The notes below the pieces were generated by a model, which was not told the origin of the DNA, made no database searches, and saw nothing but the letters and a program-made list of their open reading frames with translations. From positions 1 through 36,475 of the forward strand of contig DFAP01000111.1 in the NCBI GenBank assembly GCA_002365855.1: a DNA stretch of 36,475 nt, read 5' to 3'. The translations under genes and the position numbers were made by a program. This DNA comes from Pelotomaculum sp. UBA3103 (lineage in GTDB: Bacteria; Bacillota; Desulfotomaculia; Desulfotomaculales; Pelotomaculaceae). Position 1 is the stretch's first letter. Each line of letters opens with the position of its first letter. Positions 7,482 through 15,829 of this stretch are shown here, in pieces.

Positions 7482-10109
7482 TTACAGAAATACCTTCCCC
7501 TCGTCGCCGTCGACGGTAATCAACTGACTGTCCTTTATTATCTTCATAACACCCGGTATGTTTACCACGGCGGGGATACAGTATTCCCGGGCTACAATGG
7601 CTCCGTGAGACAGAGACCCTCCCGCCTCCATAACAATGGCGGAAGCCCTCAAGAACAGGGGCGTCCAGCCGGGGTCGGTTGACGGGGCGACCAGCACATC
7701 TCCGGCCTGCAGTTTTCCCCCTTCGTCCGGATGGCAAATCAATTTTGCCGCGCCGGAAGCCTTCCCCGCAGCCACACCCATACCCGCCAGCGCTTTGCCC
7801 GTGCCGGGGGCAGTGGGCTCCACAAACTGGGGTACTTCATCAATAATCAAGTCGGGGGGTGAGAGCGCCTCCATTTCTTTTCTTGCAACTTTCCTTTCGG
7901 CCACCAGAACGTCCAGTCCCCTGCCGCTCCAGTCTCCACGGAGTATAGATAGAATTTCACTCAAGGCACAGTGGTATATATCGTTCGATTCGGCAAAGAT
8001 ACCTTTTCCCGCCAGCCGGCGGCCGATTTCCTGGAAAACCAAACGCAGATCAAATATCTGTACCTTGACCAGCATGGATTTGCCCTTTTCCCTGAGTTCC
8101 GCGCCTTTGACGGCCTGTTTTAACAGGTAGTCAACCAATCCACGGCTGTAAAAGGGGACTCTTTGTATTACTTCCCGCCAGGACTGATCGGCTTTTTCCT
8201 TTTGCCTGGCCTTTATCTTGCCCGGATCGGCGGTTTCCATGCTATTCCTGACGACATGCAAGAGGTAAGAGGGGTCATCCCGCCAGCAGGGGTTGATCAT
8301 ATCCATTTCATAAACTCCGCAGTGCCCGTATTGGGCCAGGAAATTCCGCAGCGACTGCTTGAACCTGGATTCCTCCGGCAGCTCCTTTTCCCACTGGAGG
8401 GGCTGAAAAGGCACTGCGGATAAGAACCTCCGAGCGGAGGCGTCACCCCGGGCTACTTCAGCCATTTCCACCAGGCGGTAACCTTGCTCCGCACTGGTAA
8501 TGTCCCCCCTCCCCGCCATCAGGGCGTTGGCGTAAGCTTTCCCTTTACCGGGAAAATATTTTTCCAGCACTTTTACCAAAGGACTTATATCACCGCCGCG
8601 GACAAAAGACAGAAACACCGGCCAATATTGCCCGAAAGCGCCTTTTATTTCAAAAATCCTATTTATTAACTCTCTTTCACCCAGACTTTTTAAATCCTCT
8701 TTTAACAGGGTATCTGTAAGGCTTTCAACCCTGGCAAAGTGTTTCGGCGCGTTTCTGGTGTTTTTCATCACATTAAAAACAAGTTTTAGTATGCGCCCGA
8801 CTCTTTTTATTCCTTTCAAGCCGCAGTAAGGTTTCTTTTCATTAATTTTTATTTCCTGCTGGAATCCCCCGCCGTATTCGTTTATCTGCCCGGGCGCGAT
8901 ACCAAACGCATCATAATTGACCCATTGAACAATGGAAAGGTTCCAATAGGCCCGCCCCTGGTATAATTTTATACCTTTTATTCCTGCGGGCGTTTTAGGG
9001 ATCTGGTCAGTTCCCGCTATAAGATAATTCCAGAGGTTCCAGTTAAGAGTTGACATGACCATGGGAAAGGCGTCCTTAAAGTTGGCATTAGACCAAAAGT
9101 CAGGCTGGTTTTTGAGCTCGTCAAAAGTATACCTGGGCAGCGCCGTCACCGGCCTGGCCTGGACCAGGGCGAAATCCTTGCCGTCAAACACCCACTCGAT
9201 GTCCTGGTGCTGTTCCCCGCGGCCGAGGGCGTCAAAGACCCGCTGTATCATCAGACCAAGTCTGCGGATGTTTTCATCGCTCAAGACCTGTCCCGCCGCT
9301 AACCCGGCAGACTCGACAAACTCCGTCCCGCCGGATGCTCTCGTGATGGTCTTTCCCTCTTTGCAGCCGATCCTTTTTTCCGGCTCCTCGCTCCAGTAGT
9401 CCAGACGGTATTCGTCCGGCTCGACGGCGCCGCTGACCACGCTTTCACCCAAACCAAAATTGGCGTTTATCAGCACGACATCTTCCTGGCCCGTGCGGGG
9501 GTCGCAGGTAAAGCCGACACCGGCTGCCTCGGCCTCCACCATCTCCATGATTACCACGGCCTGGCCCACCTCGTTATCTTTAAAGTTCATTTTCCGCCGG
9601 TAGGAGACAGCCCGGGGTGTCCACAGGGAGGCGTAACAACCTTTAATGGCGGACAGGATGCTGTCCATGCCCCGGATATTTAAGAAAGACTCGTGGATGC
9701 CGGCAAAAGACGCCCCGGCGGAGTCCTCGGCGGAGGCCGAAGACCTGACGGCCAGTGGTTTATCAAGTATTCCGTGGTGTTTAAGACTGGAGATTAACTC
9801 TTCCTGAATATACCCGGGGATATGGCCGGCCCTGATTTTTTCTCCGATCAGGGAGAGTTTTTGCTCAATCTCCTTCTCTGCAATATTACTGATAGTCACA
9901 CTCCGGGTGATATCCCCCAAGGCTTCAAGCAGGTTGTTTTCTTCAATGAAACTCTGGTAGGCTTCGACTGTGAGGACGCCCCCGGCGGGAATATTGAACC
10001 CGTACCGCTCTAGCCTGCCCAGGTTCCACCCCTTCCCCCCGGCACACTCCACCCCTGCCTGAAAAGCCCCGGGCCAGCTGAGAAAGAAAACTCCTTGGCT
10101 CGTTTTCAT
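7482..10109 (-). CDS. dikinase-type phosphotransferase (PEP-synthase/rifampin-phosphotransferase-like), copy 2, intact
   Basis: 875 residues. The N-terminal PPDK-type ATP-grasp domain (about 10-325) has GGKGWNLG with K26, AVRSSASAED with R122, FTCDPRTG near 200, E305 in DIEW, and Q317/R319 in LVQARPVT, all at spacings like those in rifampin phosphotransferase. The middle domain (about 330-765) is helical and poorly conserved. The C-terminal swivelling domain ends with GGSLSHGAIVAREY, where H835 is the expected phospho-accepting residue. There is no PEP-utilising TIM barrel after it, so this is not a normal PEP synthase. The family transfers the beta phosphate of ATP, via His, to an acceptor, yielding AMP and Pi. 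The acceptor is unknown here. The ATG has AGAGGG upstream. A TetR operator lies at 10158-10169 just before the gene, and the TetR gene precedes it. Probable operon with the downstream hydrolase. Confidence 0.9.
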   Translation of the reverse strand: MKTSQGVFFLSWPGAFQAGVECAGGKGWNLGRLERYGFNIPAGGVLTVEAYQSFIEENNLLEALGDITRSVTISNIAEKEIEQKLSLIGEKIRAGHIPGYIQEELISSLKHHGILDKPLAVRSSASAEDSAGASFAGIHESFLNIRGMDSILSAIKGCYASLWTPRAVSYRRKMNFKDNEVGQAVVIMEMVEAEAAGVGFTCDPRTGQEDVVLINANFGLGESVVSGAVEPDEYRLDYWSEEPEKRIGCKEGKTITRASGGTEFVESAGLAAGQVLSDENIRRLGLMIQRVFDALGRGEQHQDIEWVFDGKDFALVQARPVTALPRYTFDELKNQPDFWSNANFKDAFPMVMSTLNWNLWNYLIAGTDQIPKTPAGIKGIKLYQGRAYWNLSIVQWVNYDAFGIAPGQINEYGGGFQQEIKINEKKPYCGLKGIKRVGRILKLVFNVMKNTRNAPKHFARVESLTDTLLKEDLKSLGERELINRIFEIKGAFGQYWPVFLSFVRGGDISPLVKVLEKYFPGKGKAYANALMAGRGDITSAEQGYRLVEMAEVARGDASARRFLSAVPFQPLQWEKELPEESRFKQSLRNFLAQYGHCGVYEMDMINPCWRDDPSYLLHVVRNSMETADPGKIKARQKEKADQSWREVIQRVPFYSRGLVDYLLKQAVKGAELREKGKSMLVKVQIFDLRLVFQEIGRRLAGKGIFAESNDIYHCALSEILSILRGDWSGRGLDVLVAERKVARKEMEALSPPDLIIDEVPQFVEPTAPGTGKALAGMGVAAGKASGAAKLICHPDEGGKLQAGDVLVAPSTDPGWTPLFLRASAIVMEAGGSLSHGAIVAREYCIPAVVNIPGVMKIIKDSQLITVDGDEGKVFL

Positions 10110-10157
10110 GAATACCCTCTCCCCTGAATTATCTTATACACCGCATATTTACATACT

Positions 10158-10169
10158 GACCGTCCGGTC
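10158..10169. promoter_or_regulatory. TetR operator in front of phosphotransferase copy 2
   Basis: GACCGTCCGGTC has perfect 5-base inverted arms with a 2-base centre. The same 12 bases occur at 10819-10830 before the TetR gene. On the minus strand a TATATT -10-like box (10171-10176) directly precedes it, but no good -35 is seen. Confidence 0.7.
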
Positions 10170-10187
10170 TAATATATATGAAAAAAA

Positions 10188-10790
10188 TTATGCCCCGCTC
10201 TTCCCGGTACTTAAACCCTGCAATAATAATGTGGTTGCTTTACGATACAAGGTTTTACTGGCTTCTTTATCCATCATGTAAGAAGAATAGCGGCTTAGTC
10301 CCGAGTAAAAACAACTGATAATAAAGGTCAATTCAAACAGATTTTCATTTATGAACTCGCCGCTGGCTATCCCCTCTGAGATAAATTTTTTGATGTTTTC
10401 AAAAGATCTGTTAACAATAGCTACAAATTTTTTACCGGCTTCCGACTCCATTCCCACTTTGCCGATAAACTCCCTTTCAGCTGAGTCCAGCGGCCTTTCA
10501 ATACCGGAAATGAAATTACCGTAAGCATAAAGTTTCTCGGTAACGGTTTCACAACGGGAGAATATTTCATCCAGCTGCTCCCACCATTCCGTGAAGGTTT
10601 GTTCCTCCAGGCAAAGAAACAGATCTTCCTTGCTCTTGAAATGGTAATATAGATTCCCTTTACTGCATCCCGCTGCGTCGCATATATCTTGGATGGAGGT
10701 TACGGCGTATCCCTTCCGGGAGAATAATTCCTTGGCTTTGTCGGCGATATTCTTCTTTGTCTGCTCTCCCTCGTATCTGCGTTTATTCAT
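10188..10790 (-). CDS. TetR/AcrR-family repressor, module 2
   Basis: 200 residues. The helix-turn-helix lies at about residues 8-55: AKELFSRKGYAVTSIQDICDAAG and the recognition stretch SKGNLYYHFKSKEDL. The C-terminal ligand-binding domain is unrelated in detail to those of the other four repressors, so this module has recruited a different TetR branch. It is about 80 bases upstream of phosphotransferase copy 2 and read in the same direction. Identical GACCGnnCGGTC sites sit before this gene and before the enzyme gene, which is direct sequence support for joint autoregulation and repression. The effector is unknown; by analogy with family members it could be the substrate of the enzyme. The ATG has AAGGAGAAGG just upstream. 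Confidence 0.9.
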   Translation of the reverse strand: MNKRRYEGEQTKKNIADKAKELFSRKGYAVTSIQDICDAAGCSKGNLYYHFKSKEDLFLCLEEQTFTEWWEQLDEIFSRCETVTEKLYAYGNFISGIERPLDSAEREFIGKVGMESEAGKKFVAIVNRSFENIKKFISEGIASGEFINENLFELTFIISCFYSGLSRYSSYMMDKEASKTLYRKATTLLLQGLSTGKSGA

Positions 10791-10818
10791 GACCTTCTCC
10801 TTTATGACATTGCATACC

Positions 10819-10830
10819 GACCGTCCGGTC
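10819..10830. promoter_or_regulatory. TetR operator at the module 2 repressor promoter
   Basis: GACCGTCCGGTC, identical to the site at 10158-10169, lies 7 bases downstream of the -10 box and therefore covers the likely transcription start. Confidence 0.75.
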
Positions 10831-10837
10831 TAATCTT

Positions 10838-10866
10838 AGTATAAAAAAATTTATCTGGTTTAGCAA
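10838..10866 (-). promoter_or_regulatory. sigma-A-type promoter of the module 2 TetR gene
   Basis: On the minus strand, TTGCTA (10861-10866) and TATACT (10838-10843) are separated by 17 bases. The operator follows immediately downstream. Confidence 0.6.
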
Positions 10867-10934
10867 GTCCTTTCCACCGGGGTTTACATAGGCATAAGTC
10901 ATAACAATACTTGTAGGCAGTAACCTTATAGCCG

Positions 10935-11156
10935 TTAAGGAATGCCCCTTATATAAGAGTCACCTAATAAACTTATCAAACCGTCTAACTCGTCCGGATC
11001 TATTCCGGTTGTTTTTATAGCATCTCTTTGTAAAAAGAAATTACACCACTTGCAAATATAGTATTTGGATTCGCAGTATTTTATTTTTTGATAAAGATAG
11101 TCACTGTTAGAAATAGTGAAGCCCTTCCTGCATATCATACATGTTGTATCAAACAT
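10935..11156 (-). CDS. four-cysteine zinc-ribbon-like mini-protein, module 3
   Basis: 73 residues with two CxxC pairs (C6/C9 and C35/C38) plus C28, a typical small metal-binding knuckle. No family is recognised. It begins 17 bases after the stop of phosphotransferase copy 3 behind a GGGGG site, so it is almost certainly cotranscribed. A close paralogue occupies the identical position behind copy 5 (19371-19571). The last residues differ because this copy lacks one base near 10984 relative to the other, which changes DEIDRFDKFIR to DELDGLISLLGDSYIRGIP. Which C-terminus is ancestral is unclear. The repeated linkage suggests it works with the enzyme, perhaps as a metal-binding or regulatory partner, but that is inference. 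Confidence 0.75.
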   Translation of the reverse strand: MFDTTCMICRKGFTISNSDYLYQKIKYCESKYYICKWCNFFLQRDAIKTTGIDPDELDGLISLLGDSYIRGIP

Positions 11157-11173
11157 TTGGTTTCCCCCTTAGC

Positions 11174-13795
11174 TTAACTCTGAAGAAATACCTTCCCCTC
11201 GTCGCCGTCGACGGTAATCAGCTGACTGTCCTTTATTATCTTCATCACGCCCGGAATGTTCACTACCGCCGGGATGCCGTATTCGCGGGCTACAATAGAC
11301 CCGTGGGAAGCAAACCCTCCTGTCTCCACAACAATGGCTGAAGCCCTTAAGAACAATGGAGTCCAGCCCGGATCAGTTGACGGGGCCACGAGCACGTCTC
11401 CCGTCCGCAATTTTTGCCCTTCGCCGGGATGATATATTATTTTTGCCGCGCCGGAAGCGCTTCCCGCGGCAACACCCAGACCTGCCAGAACATTCCCTGC
11501 GCTGCGTGCGGTGGGGCTCGTAAAGTGAGGGGTCTCATCGATAATAAAGTCAGGTGGTGACAGCGCCTCTATCTCTTTTCTCCTAGCTTTCCGTTCGGCC
11601 ACCAGTACATCCAACCCCCTGCCGTCCCAGTCTCCATTCAGGATGGAGAATATTTCATTCCAGGTACAGTGGTAGATGTCAGCCGTTTCCACTAAAATAT
11701 CTCTTTTCGCTAGTCGTCGCCCTATCTCCTGAAATATAATGCGCTCGGACTCGTATATCTTAATAAGAACAGATTTGCCCATTTCCCTGAGTTCGGCTCC
11801 TTTCAGAGCCTGCTTTAACAGGTAATTTACCAATCCACGCCTGTGGAAAGGAACCCTCCGGTTCACTTCACGCCGGGCTTCGTCCGCTTTTTCTTTTTGA
11901 CCGGTCTTTATTTTGTTAAGGTTGGCTGTTTCCATGGTGCTTCTGATTATATTTAACAGGTAGGACGGATCTTCCCGCCAGCGGGGGTTGATAATATCCA
12001 TTTCGTAGACTCCCCTGTGACCGTATTCCGCCAGGAATTTCCTAAATGATTGCTTGAATTGAGATTCCTCCGGCAATTCTTTTTTCCATAAAAGTGGATT
12101 ATAGATTTCAACGGAAAAGAACTTCCTGGCAGCGGCGTCTCCCCGGGCGATTTCGGCCACTTCCACCAGACGGTAGCCGTGCTCCGCGCTGGTTATGTTA
12201 CCCTCCCCGGCCATAAGGGCGTTGACATAAGCTTTCCCTTTGCCGGGAAAAAACTTTTCCAGTGATTTTACAAGCGGGTTCATATCAGTAGCATTACAGC
12301 TCATAAACACTGGCATAAACTCCATAAACATGCTTCTAATCTCAGCATACTTGTTGATCAAATCTTTTTCTGCCAGGGCTTTGTAATTCTCTTTTAAAAT
12401 GGCTCCTGTAAAATCATAAACTTTAACAAAGGATTTTTCAGCGTTCTTTTTAATCTTTTGCCCGTCGGAAATTAATTTCAACAAGCGCCATACTCTTTTG
12501 CACCCTTTGATTCCTCGGTAAGGCTTTTTTTCATTGATTTCTATTTCCGGCTGGTGCCCTCCAAAACCTTCGTTTATTTGCCGGGGTGTGATACCAAAAG
12601 CATCATAAAAGATCCATTGTTGGATGGACAGGTTCATATATGCCCGGCCCTGATATAATCTGATAAATCGTAATCCCGGAGGCCCTTCCAATAGCTCGAC
12701 TGACATTGTCCACAATTGTTTCGTGAGGCTCCAGTTCAGGGTTGACTGAACCATGGGCATGGTTTCCCTGAAGTTCGCATTGGACCATATGTCCGGCTGA
12801 TTTTTTATTTCATCATAAGTATACCTGGGCAGAACCGTCACAGGTCTGGCCTGGACCAGGGCGATATCCTCGCCGTCAAATACCCATTCAATATCCTGGT
12901 GCTGTTCCCCACGGCCAAGGGAATCAAAAACCCTTTGGATTAACAAACTAAGTTTGCGTATATTCCCATCGGATAAAGCCTGGCTTGCCGCTGAAACGTC
13001 GGCTCCGACAAACTCAGTCCCACCGTCTTTCCCGGCAATAGTTTTCCCTTCTTTACAGCCAATCCTCTTTTGTGTTATTTCAAGCATGGAGTCTAAACGG
13101 TATTCATCCGGATCGACGGTTCCGTTTACCACACTTTCACCAAAACCGAAATTCGCGCTTATCAGCACAACACCTTCCTGGCCGGTGCGGGGGTCGCAGG
13201 TGAAACCGACTCCGGCGGCCTCGGCCTCCATCATTTCCATGATCACTACGGCCTGAATTACTTCGTCATCTCTAACACTCATTTTTCGCCGGTATGCGAC
13301 TGCCCGGGGTGTCCATAAGGAGGCGTAGCACCCTTTAATGGCGGACAGGATATTGTCCAGACCCCGGACATTTAAGAATGATTCGTGGATGCCGGCAAAA
13401 GACGCCTTGCCGGAGTCTTCAGCAGAGGCGGAAGACCGGACTGCCAACGGCCTATCAATTGACTTTTTTAGCTTAACTGTCAATTCTTCCTGAACATACG
13501 GAGAAATATGGCCCGCCTTAATTTTTTCCCTTATCAGGTGGAGTTCTTCTTCCACGCCTGTATCTCCAATGTTATTAACATTCACACTTTGTGTGATTTT
13601 TTCTATCGCTTTAAGTAAATTATTTCCTTCAATAAAACCCTGGTACGCCTTGGCTGTAAGGACTCCTCCTGCAGGAACATTGAATCCGTACCGATCAAGC
13701 CTTCCCAGATTCCAACCCTTCCCCCCGGCTGCCTCCACACCGGCGTGAAAGGCCTCAGGCCAGCTGAGAAAAAAAGCTCCGCAACTATTTTCCAT
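11174..13795 (-). CDS. dikinase-type phosphotransferase (PEP-synthase/rifampin-phosphotransferase-like), copy 3, intact
   Basis: 873 residues from the ATG at 13795. The ATG two codons upstream (13801) abuts its GGAGG with no spacing, so the inner one, 6 bases away, is preferred. All expected parts are present: GGKGWNLG (K26), AVRSSASAEDSG, GFTCDPRTG, DIEW and LVQARPVT in the ATP-grasp domain; a divergent middle domain starting with IWSNANFRETMPMV; and the C-terminal GGFASHGSIVAREYG with the predicted phospho-His at about 831. No PEP-binding barrel follows. The final 20 residues are almost identical to copy 2, while the segment between TLNW and LYQGR is unlike any other copy. It is preceded by its TetR gene (32-base gap) and followed by the cysteine mini-protein, forming a tight three-gene operon. 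The acceptor is unknown. Confidence 0.9.
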   Translation of the reverse strand: MENSCGAFFLSWPEAFHAGVEAAGGKGWNLGRLDRYGFNVPAGGVLTAKAYQGFIEGNNLLKAIEKITQSVNVNNIGDTGVEEELHLIREKIKAGHISPYVQEELTVKLKKSIDRPLAVRSSASAEDSGKASFAGIHESFLNVRGLDNILSAIKGCYASLWTPRAVAYRRKMSVRDDEVIQAVVIMEMMEAEAAGVGFTCDPRTGQEGVVLISANFGFGESVVNGTVDPDEYRLDSMLEITQKRIGCKEGKTIAGKDGGTEFVGADVSAASQALSDGNIRKLSLLIQRVFDSLGRGEQHQDIEWVFDGEDIALVQARPVTVLPRYTYDEIKNQPDIWSNANFRETMPMVQSTLNWSLTKQLWTMSVELLEGPPGLRFIRLYQGRAYMNLSIQQWIFYDAFGITPRQINEGFGGHQPEIEINEKKPYRGIKGCKRVWRLLKLISDGQKIKKNAEKSFVKVYDFTGAILKENYKALAEKDLINKYAEIRSMFMEFMPVFMSCNATDMNPLVKSLEKFFPGKGKAYVNALMAGEGNITSAEHGYRLVEVAEIARGDAAARKFFSVEIYNPLLWKKELPEESQFKQSFRKFLAEYGHRGVYEMDIINPRWREDPSYLLNIIRSTMETANLNKIKTGQKEKADEARREVNRRVPFHRRGLVNYLLKQALKGAELREMGKSVLIKIYESERIIFQEIGRRLAKRDILVETADIYHCTWNEIFSILNGDWDGRGLDVLVAERKARRKEIEALSPPDFIIDETPHFTSPTARSAGNVLAGLGVAAGSASGAAKIIYHPGEGQKLRTGDVLVAPSTDPGWTPLFLRASAIVVETGGFASHGSIVAREYGIPAVVNIPGVMKIIKDSQLITVDGDEGKVFLQS

Positions 13796-13827
13796 GGTCA
13801 TCCTCCCCGGTAATAAATTTATATTTA

Positions 13828-14463
13828 TTACTCACTTTTGCCCGTCTGTTTTTTCGCCCCGTTTAGAAAAAGATCCACGTTCCCGTTAATGCCATCATGA
13901 ATCGAAAACAATTCGGGAAAAACCAGCCAGACGATTGCCGTCATACTGTGGAATGTGTCCAGGTAACCGGCAAGAACCCTGCTATGCATATCCTCCCTGA
14001 TTTCTCCTGTTTCCTTGCCAAGGTCTAAGATACGCTCGAGGACATCCTTAAACACGCTGCTCATTCTTGCATCCCTGTCCCTTAGCGCCTGTACTCCTTT
14101 CTGCATCCGGTAATTAAAATATATTTCAAAAATATCTTTGTTCAGCTCGATATGCATCCACTCAAGTGATTTGCGAAGTGCTTCTATCAATCGTGAACGT
14201 GTGTCAGGTAATTTTTCCAAGCGACCAATCACCTCTGGCGCCTGCTCCCTTATTACTCCCTGCACATAGTCATAAATAATAGCTTCTTTTTCAGTAAAAT
14301 GGTTATAGACGGTACCCCTGGCAACATCGGCTGCCACCGCGATTTGGTCCATCGTAGTCTGATCAAAACCCTGCTTGTTAAATAAATCCATGGCGGCTGA
14401 GATAATTTTTTTCCTGGTCTCTTCCTTTTTTTTCTCAGTTCTGTTTCCTTTGTCTTGTTTCAT
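13828..14463 (-). CDS. TetR/AcrR-family repressor, module 3
   Basis: 211 residues. The helix-turn-helix at about residues 10-56 includes RTEKKKEETRKKII, GFDQTTMDQIAVAADVA and the recognition stretch ARGTVYNHFTEKEAI. The ligand-binding half is related to those of modules 4 and 5. The start ATG has AGAGGTG upstream. The gene is 32 bases before phosphotransferase copy 3, so both must be on one transcript. A well-formed promoter (14521-14549) and a perfect 11-base palindrome (14477-14487) lie upstream. The recognition stretch resembles that of module 1, and so does the operator, so cross-talk between these two repressors is plausible. The ligand is unknown. Confidence 0.9.
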   Translation of the reverse strand: MKQDKGNRTEKKKEETRKKIISAAMDLFNKQGFDQTTMDQIAVAADVARGTVYNHFTEKEAIIYDYVQGVIREQAPEVIGRLEKLPDTRSRLIEALRKSLEWMHIELNKDIFEIYFNYRMQKGVQALRDRDARMSSVFKDVLERILDLGKETGEIREDMHSRVLAGYLDTFHSMTAIVWLVFPELFSIHDGINGNVDLFLNGAKKQTGKSE

Positions 14464-14476
14464 TTATGCACCTCTA

Positions 14477-14487
14477 TACACTGTGTA
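14477..14487. promoter_or_regulatory. operator palindrome, module 3
   Basis: TACACTGTGTA is a perfect odd-length palindrome between the promoter and the TetR start codon. It fits the TACAnTnTGTA pattern of module 1. A looser relative, ACATTGTA, lies 16 bases further from the gene. Confidence 0.6.
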
Positions 14488-14520
14488 ATATTGAACATTG
14501 TAATATACTTCGTTTAGATT

Positions 14521-14549
14521 ATTCTACAACAACATGCAATTCTTGACAA
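14521..14549 (-). promoter_or_regulatory. sigma-A-type promoter of the module 3 operon
   Basis: On the minus strand, TTGTCA (14544-14549) and TAGAAT (14521-14526) are separated by exactly 17 bases. The start site would fall near 14514, upstream of the operator. Confidence 0.6.
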
Positions 14550-14598
14550 GGGGGCATGGAAAAAATTTATTATATAATGAAAAACCACCAAAATAAAA

Positions 14599-14619
14599 GG
14601 GCAGCCTCAAGAGCTGCCT
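14599..14619 (-). terminator. rho-independent terminator after the module 4 flavoprotein gene
   Basis: GGCAGC and GCTGCC pair around a 7-base loop. On the minus strand the stem is followed by TTTTATTTTGG. It ends the transcript of the flavoprotein gene at 14764-15501 and insulates module 3. It is similar to the hairpin at 5693-5713, consistent with duplication of whole modules. Confidence 0.65.
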
Positions 14620-14763
14620 CAGGTTATAGACAAAGTCGTCCATGGTGTTGTTGGAACCGCTTGGCTCCTCTGCTCTACAATGACCAGACCAACTAAAGAA
14701 AAGCTAATAATTCATAAGAATGACTTAATTAATGGATAAAAGTGATAAAGCAAACAGGACATA

Positions 14764-15501
14764 TTACTTGTTTTGGGAACCAGCCAGGAACATATCAATT
14801 TTTGCATTAAATCGCTGAACGTAAATATCCGCCGGTATAAAATTTTGTTCTAATAATTTTTGTGTTTCATCTGAAAATTTCATGTCCTTTACGATTTCCC
14901 GGCCCGCTTTATGTAAAAGTTCTTTATAGCCGTTTATTATGGGCTCTAATTCCTTGACTCCAGCCGTTAACAACTCCCCTTCGGTCGCATATATTTCAGC
15001 CGCTAAATCAGTCAGCCAACCTTTTGCAGCTTTTTTCATCAAAAGAGAAAGGGCCTGGAAATTAGACCTGTCGGGACGGGTTGCACTGGCAATAACAATG
15101 AACTTCGGAGGTATTCCGTTTTTAAAATGTTTTGATGGGCGGCTCTGGTATTCCCCATCTTCACCCTTTTCATAACCGGGAGAGCCGATACATATGCTTC
15201 GATCCATAAATACTTTCATCATCCCTGAAACGTTAAAAACATAGAGCGGTGTTGCCAAGACAACTATATCGGATGCAACGAATTTTGACATCAAATCTCC
15301 CATATCGTCATCAATACTGCATTTACCGCCTGAAGATAAACAATGATAACATGCTTTACAATGGTTGATTTCTTTATCGGCAAGAAAGATGTTTTCGACT
15401 TCGGCTCCCGCCGCTTCGGCGCCCTCTAAAAACGCCGTGACCATCACGTTCGTATTGCCGGACTTTCTCCTGGGACTTCCGTTAAAAGCAGTGATTTTCA
15501 T
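14764..15501 (-). CDS. iron-sulfur flavoprotein / NADPH-dependent FMN reductase-like protein, copy A
   Basis: 245 residues. The flavodoxin-like fold starts with MKITAFNGSP and a phosphate-binding loop for FMN (GSPRRKSGNT, 8-17). A compact cysteine set C48-x2-C51-x2-C54-x6-C61 is the hallmark of the iron-sulfur flavoprotein branch, which carries a [4Fe-4S] cluster next to FMN and takes part in two-electron redox reactions in anaerobes. The ATPLYVFNVSGMMKVFMDR segment near 83-101 is the usual second FMN loop and dimer region. The gene lies downstream of phosphotransferase copy 4, but a hairpin at 15713-15738 separates them, so it may be only partly cotranscribed. A strong AAAGGAGGAG precedes the ATG. 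A close paralogue is at 25464-26234. The redox partner and substrate are unknown. Confidence 0.85.
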   Translation of the reverse strand: MKITAFNGSPRRKSGNTNVMVTAFLEGAEAAGAEVENIFLADKEINHCKACYHCLSSGGKCSIDDDMGDLMSKFVASDIVVLATPLYVFNVSGMMKVFMDRSICIGSPGYEKGEDGEYQSRPSKHFKNGIPPKFIVIASATRPDRSNFQALSLLMKKAAKGWLTDLAAEIYATEGELLTAGVKELEPIINGYKELLHKAGREIVKDMKFSDETQKLLEQNFIPADIYVQRFNAKIDMFLAGSQNK

Positions 15502-15712
15502 AATTTTATTCTCCTCCTTTTTTCAATCTTTCCTTTACGCTGCGCCTAATCAAACTAAAATCATCCCTAAAATATTCATACCTGCCTGCTTAACATCTGT
15601 TCCCACTATTCACAGCATCATTACCGCACCGGCTGCCAGTGAAATTATCGGGAACGGCAAGGATGGAATGCCCAGCAGCTCATCATAGTGGGTAAGCTTC
15701 AGGCAAAACACA

Positions 15713-15738
15713 ACGGCCACCTCGACTTGGGCGGCCGT
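15713..15738 (-). terminator. hairpin between phosphotransferase copy 4 and the flavoprotein gene
   Basis: ACGGCCACC and GGCGGCCGT form a 9-base-pair stem with one G-T pair around an 8-base loop. The minus strand continues TGTGTTTTG, a moderate U-tract, so it may be a leaky terminator. The same hairpin occurs before the second flavoprotein gene at 26360-26385. The 328-base gap 15502-15829 holds nothing else I can support. Confidence 0.5.
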
Positions 15739-15829
15739 CACTAAAAATACTATCTAAAACATATTTCAACTAATTTGATTAAATTCCTCTATATGGCATA
15801 TAAAAATAATTCCATCCAATAACTGCAGC

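Noticed and set aside
7636..8130. Plus-strand 164-codon frame opposite the end of phosphotransferase copy 2, with similar frames opposite the other copies
   Set aside because: They mirror the conserved coding strand; their repetition only reflects the paralogy of the real genes.
15610..15741. Minus-strand 43-codon frame starting with GTG across the hairpin at 15713-15738
   Set aside because: The duplicated flank at 26.4 kb breaks the frame after about 14 codons, there is no ribosome site, and the segment forms a stem-loop; noncoding is more likely.
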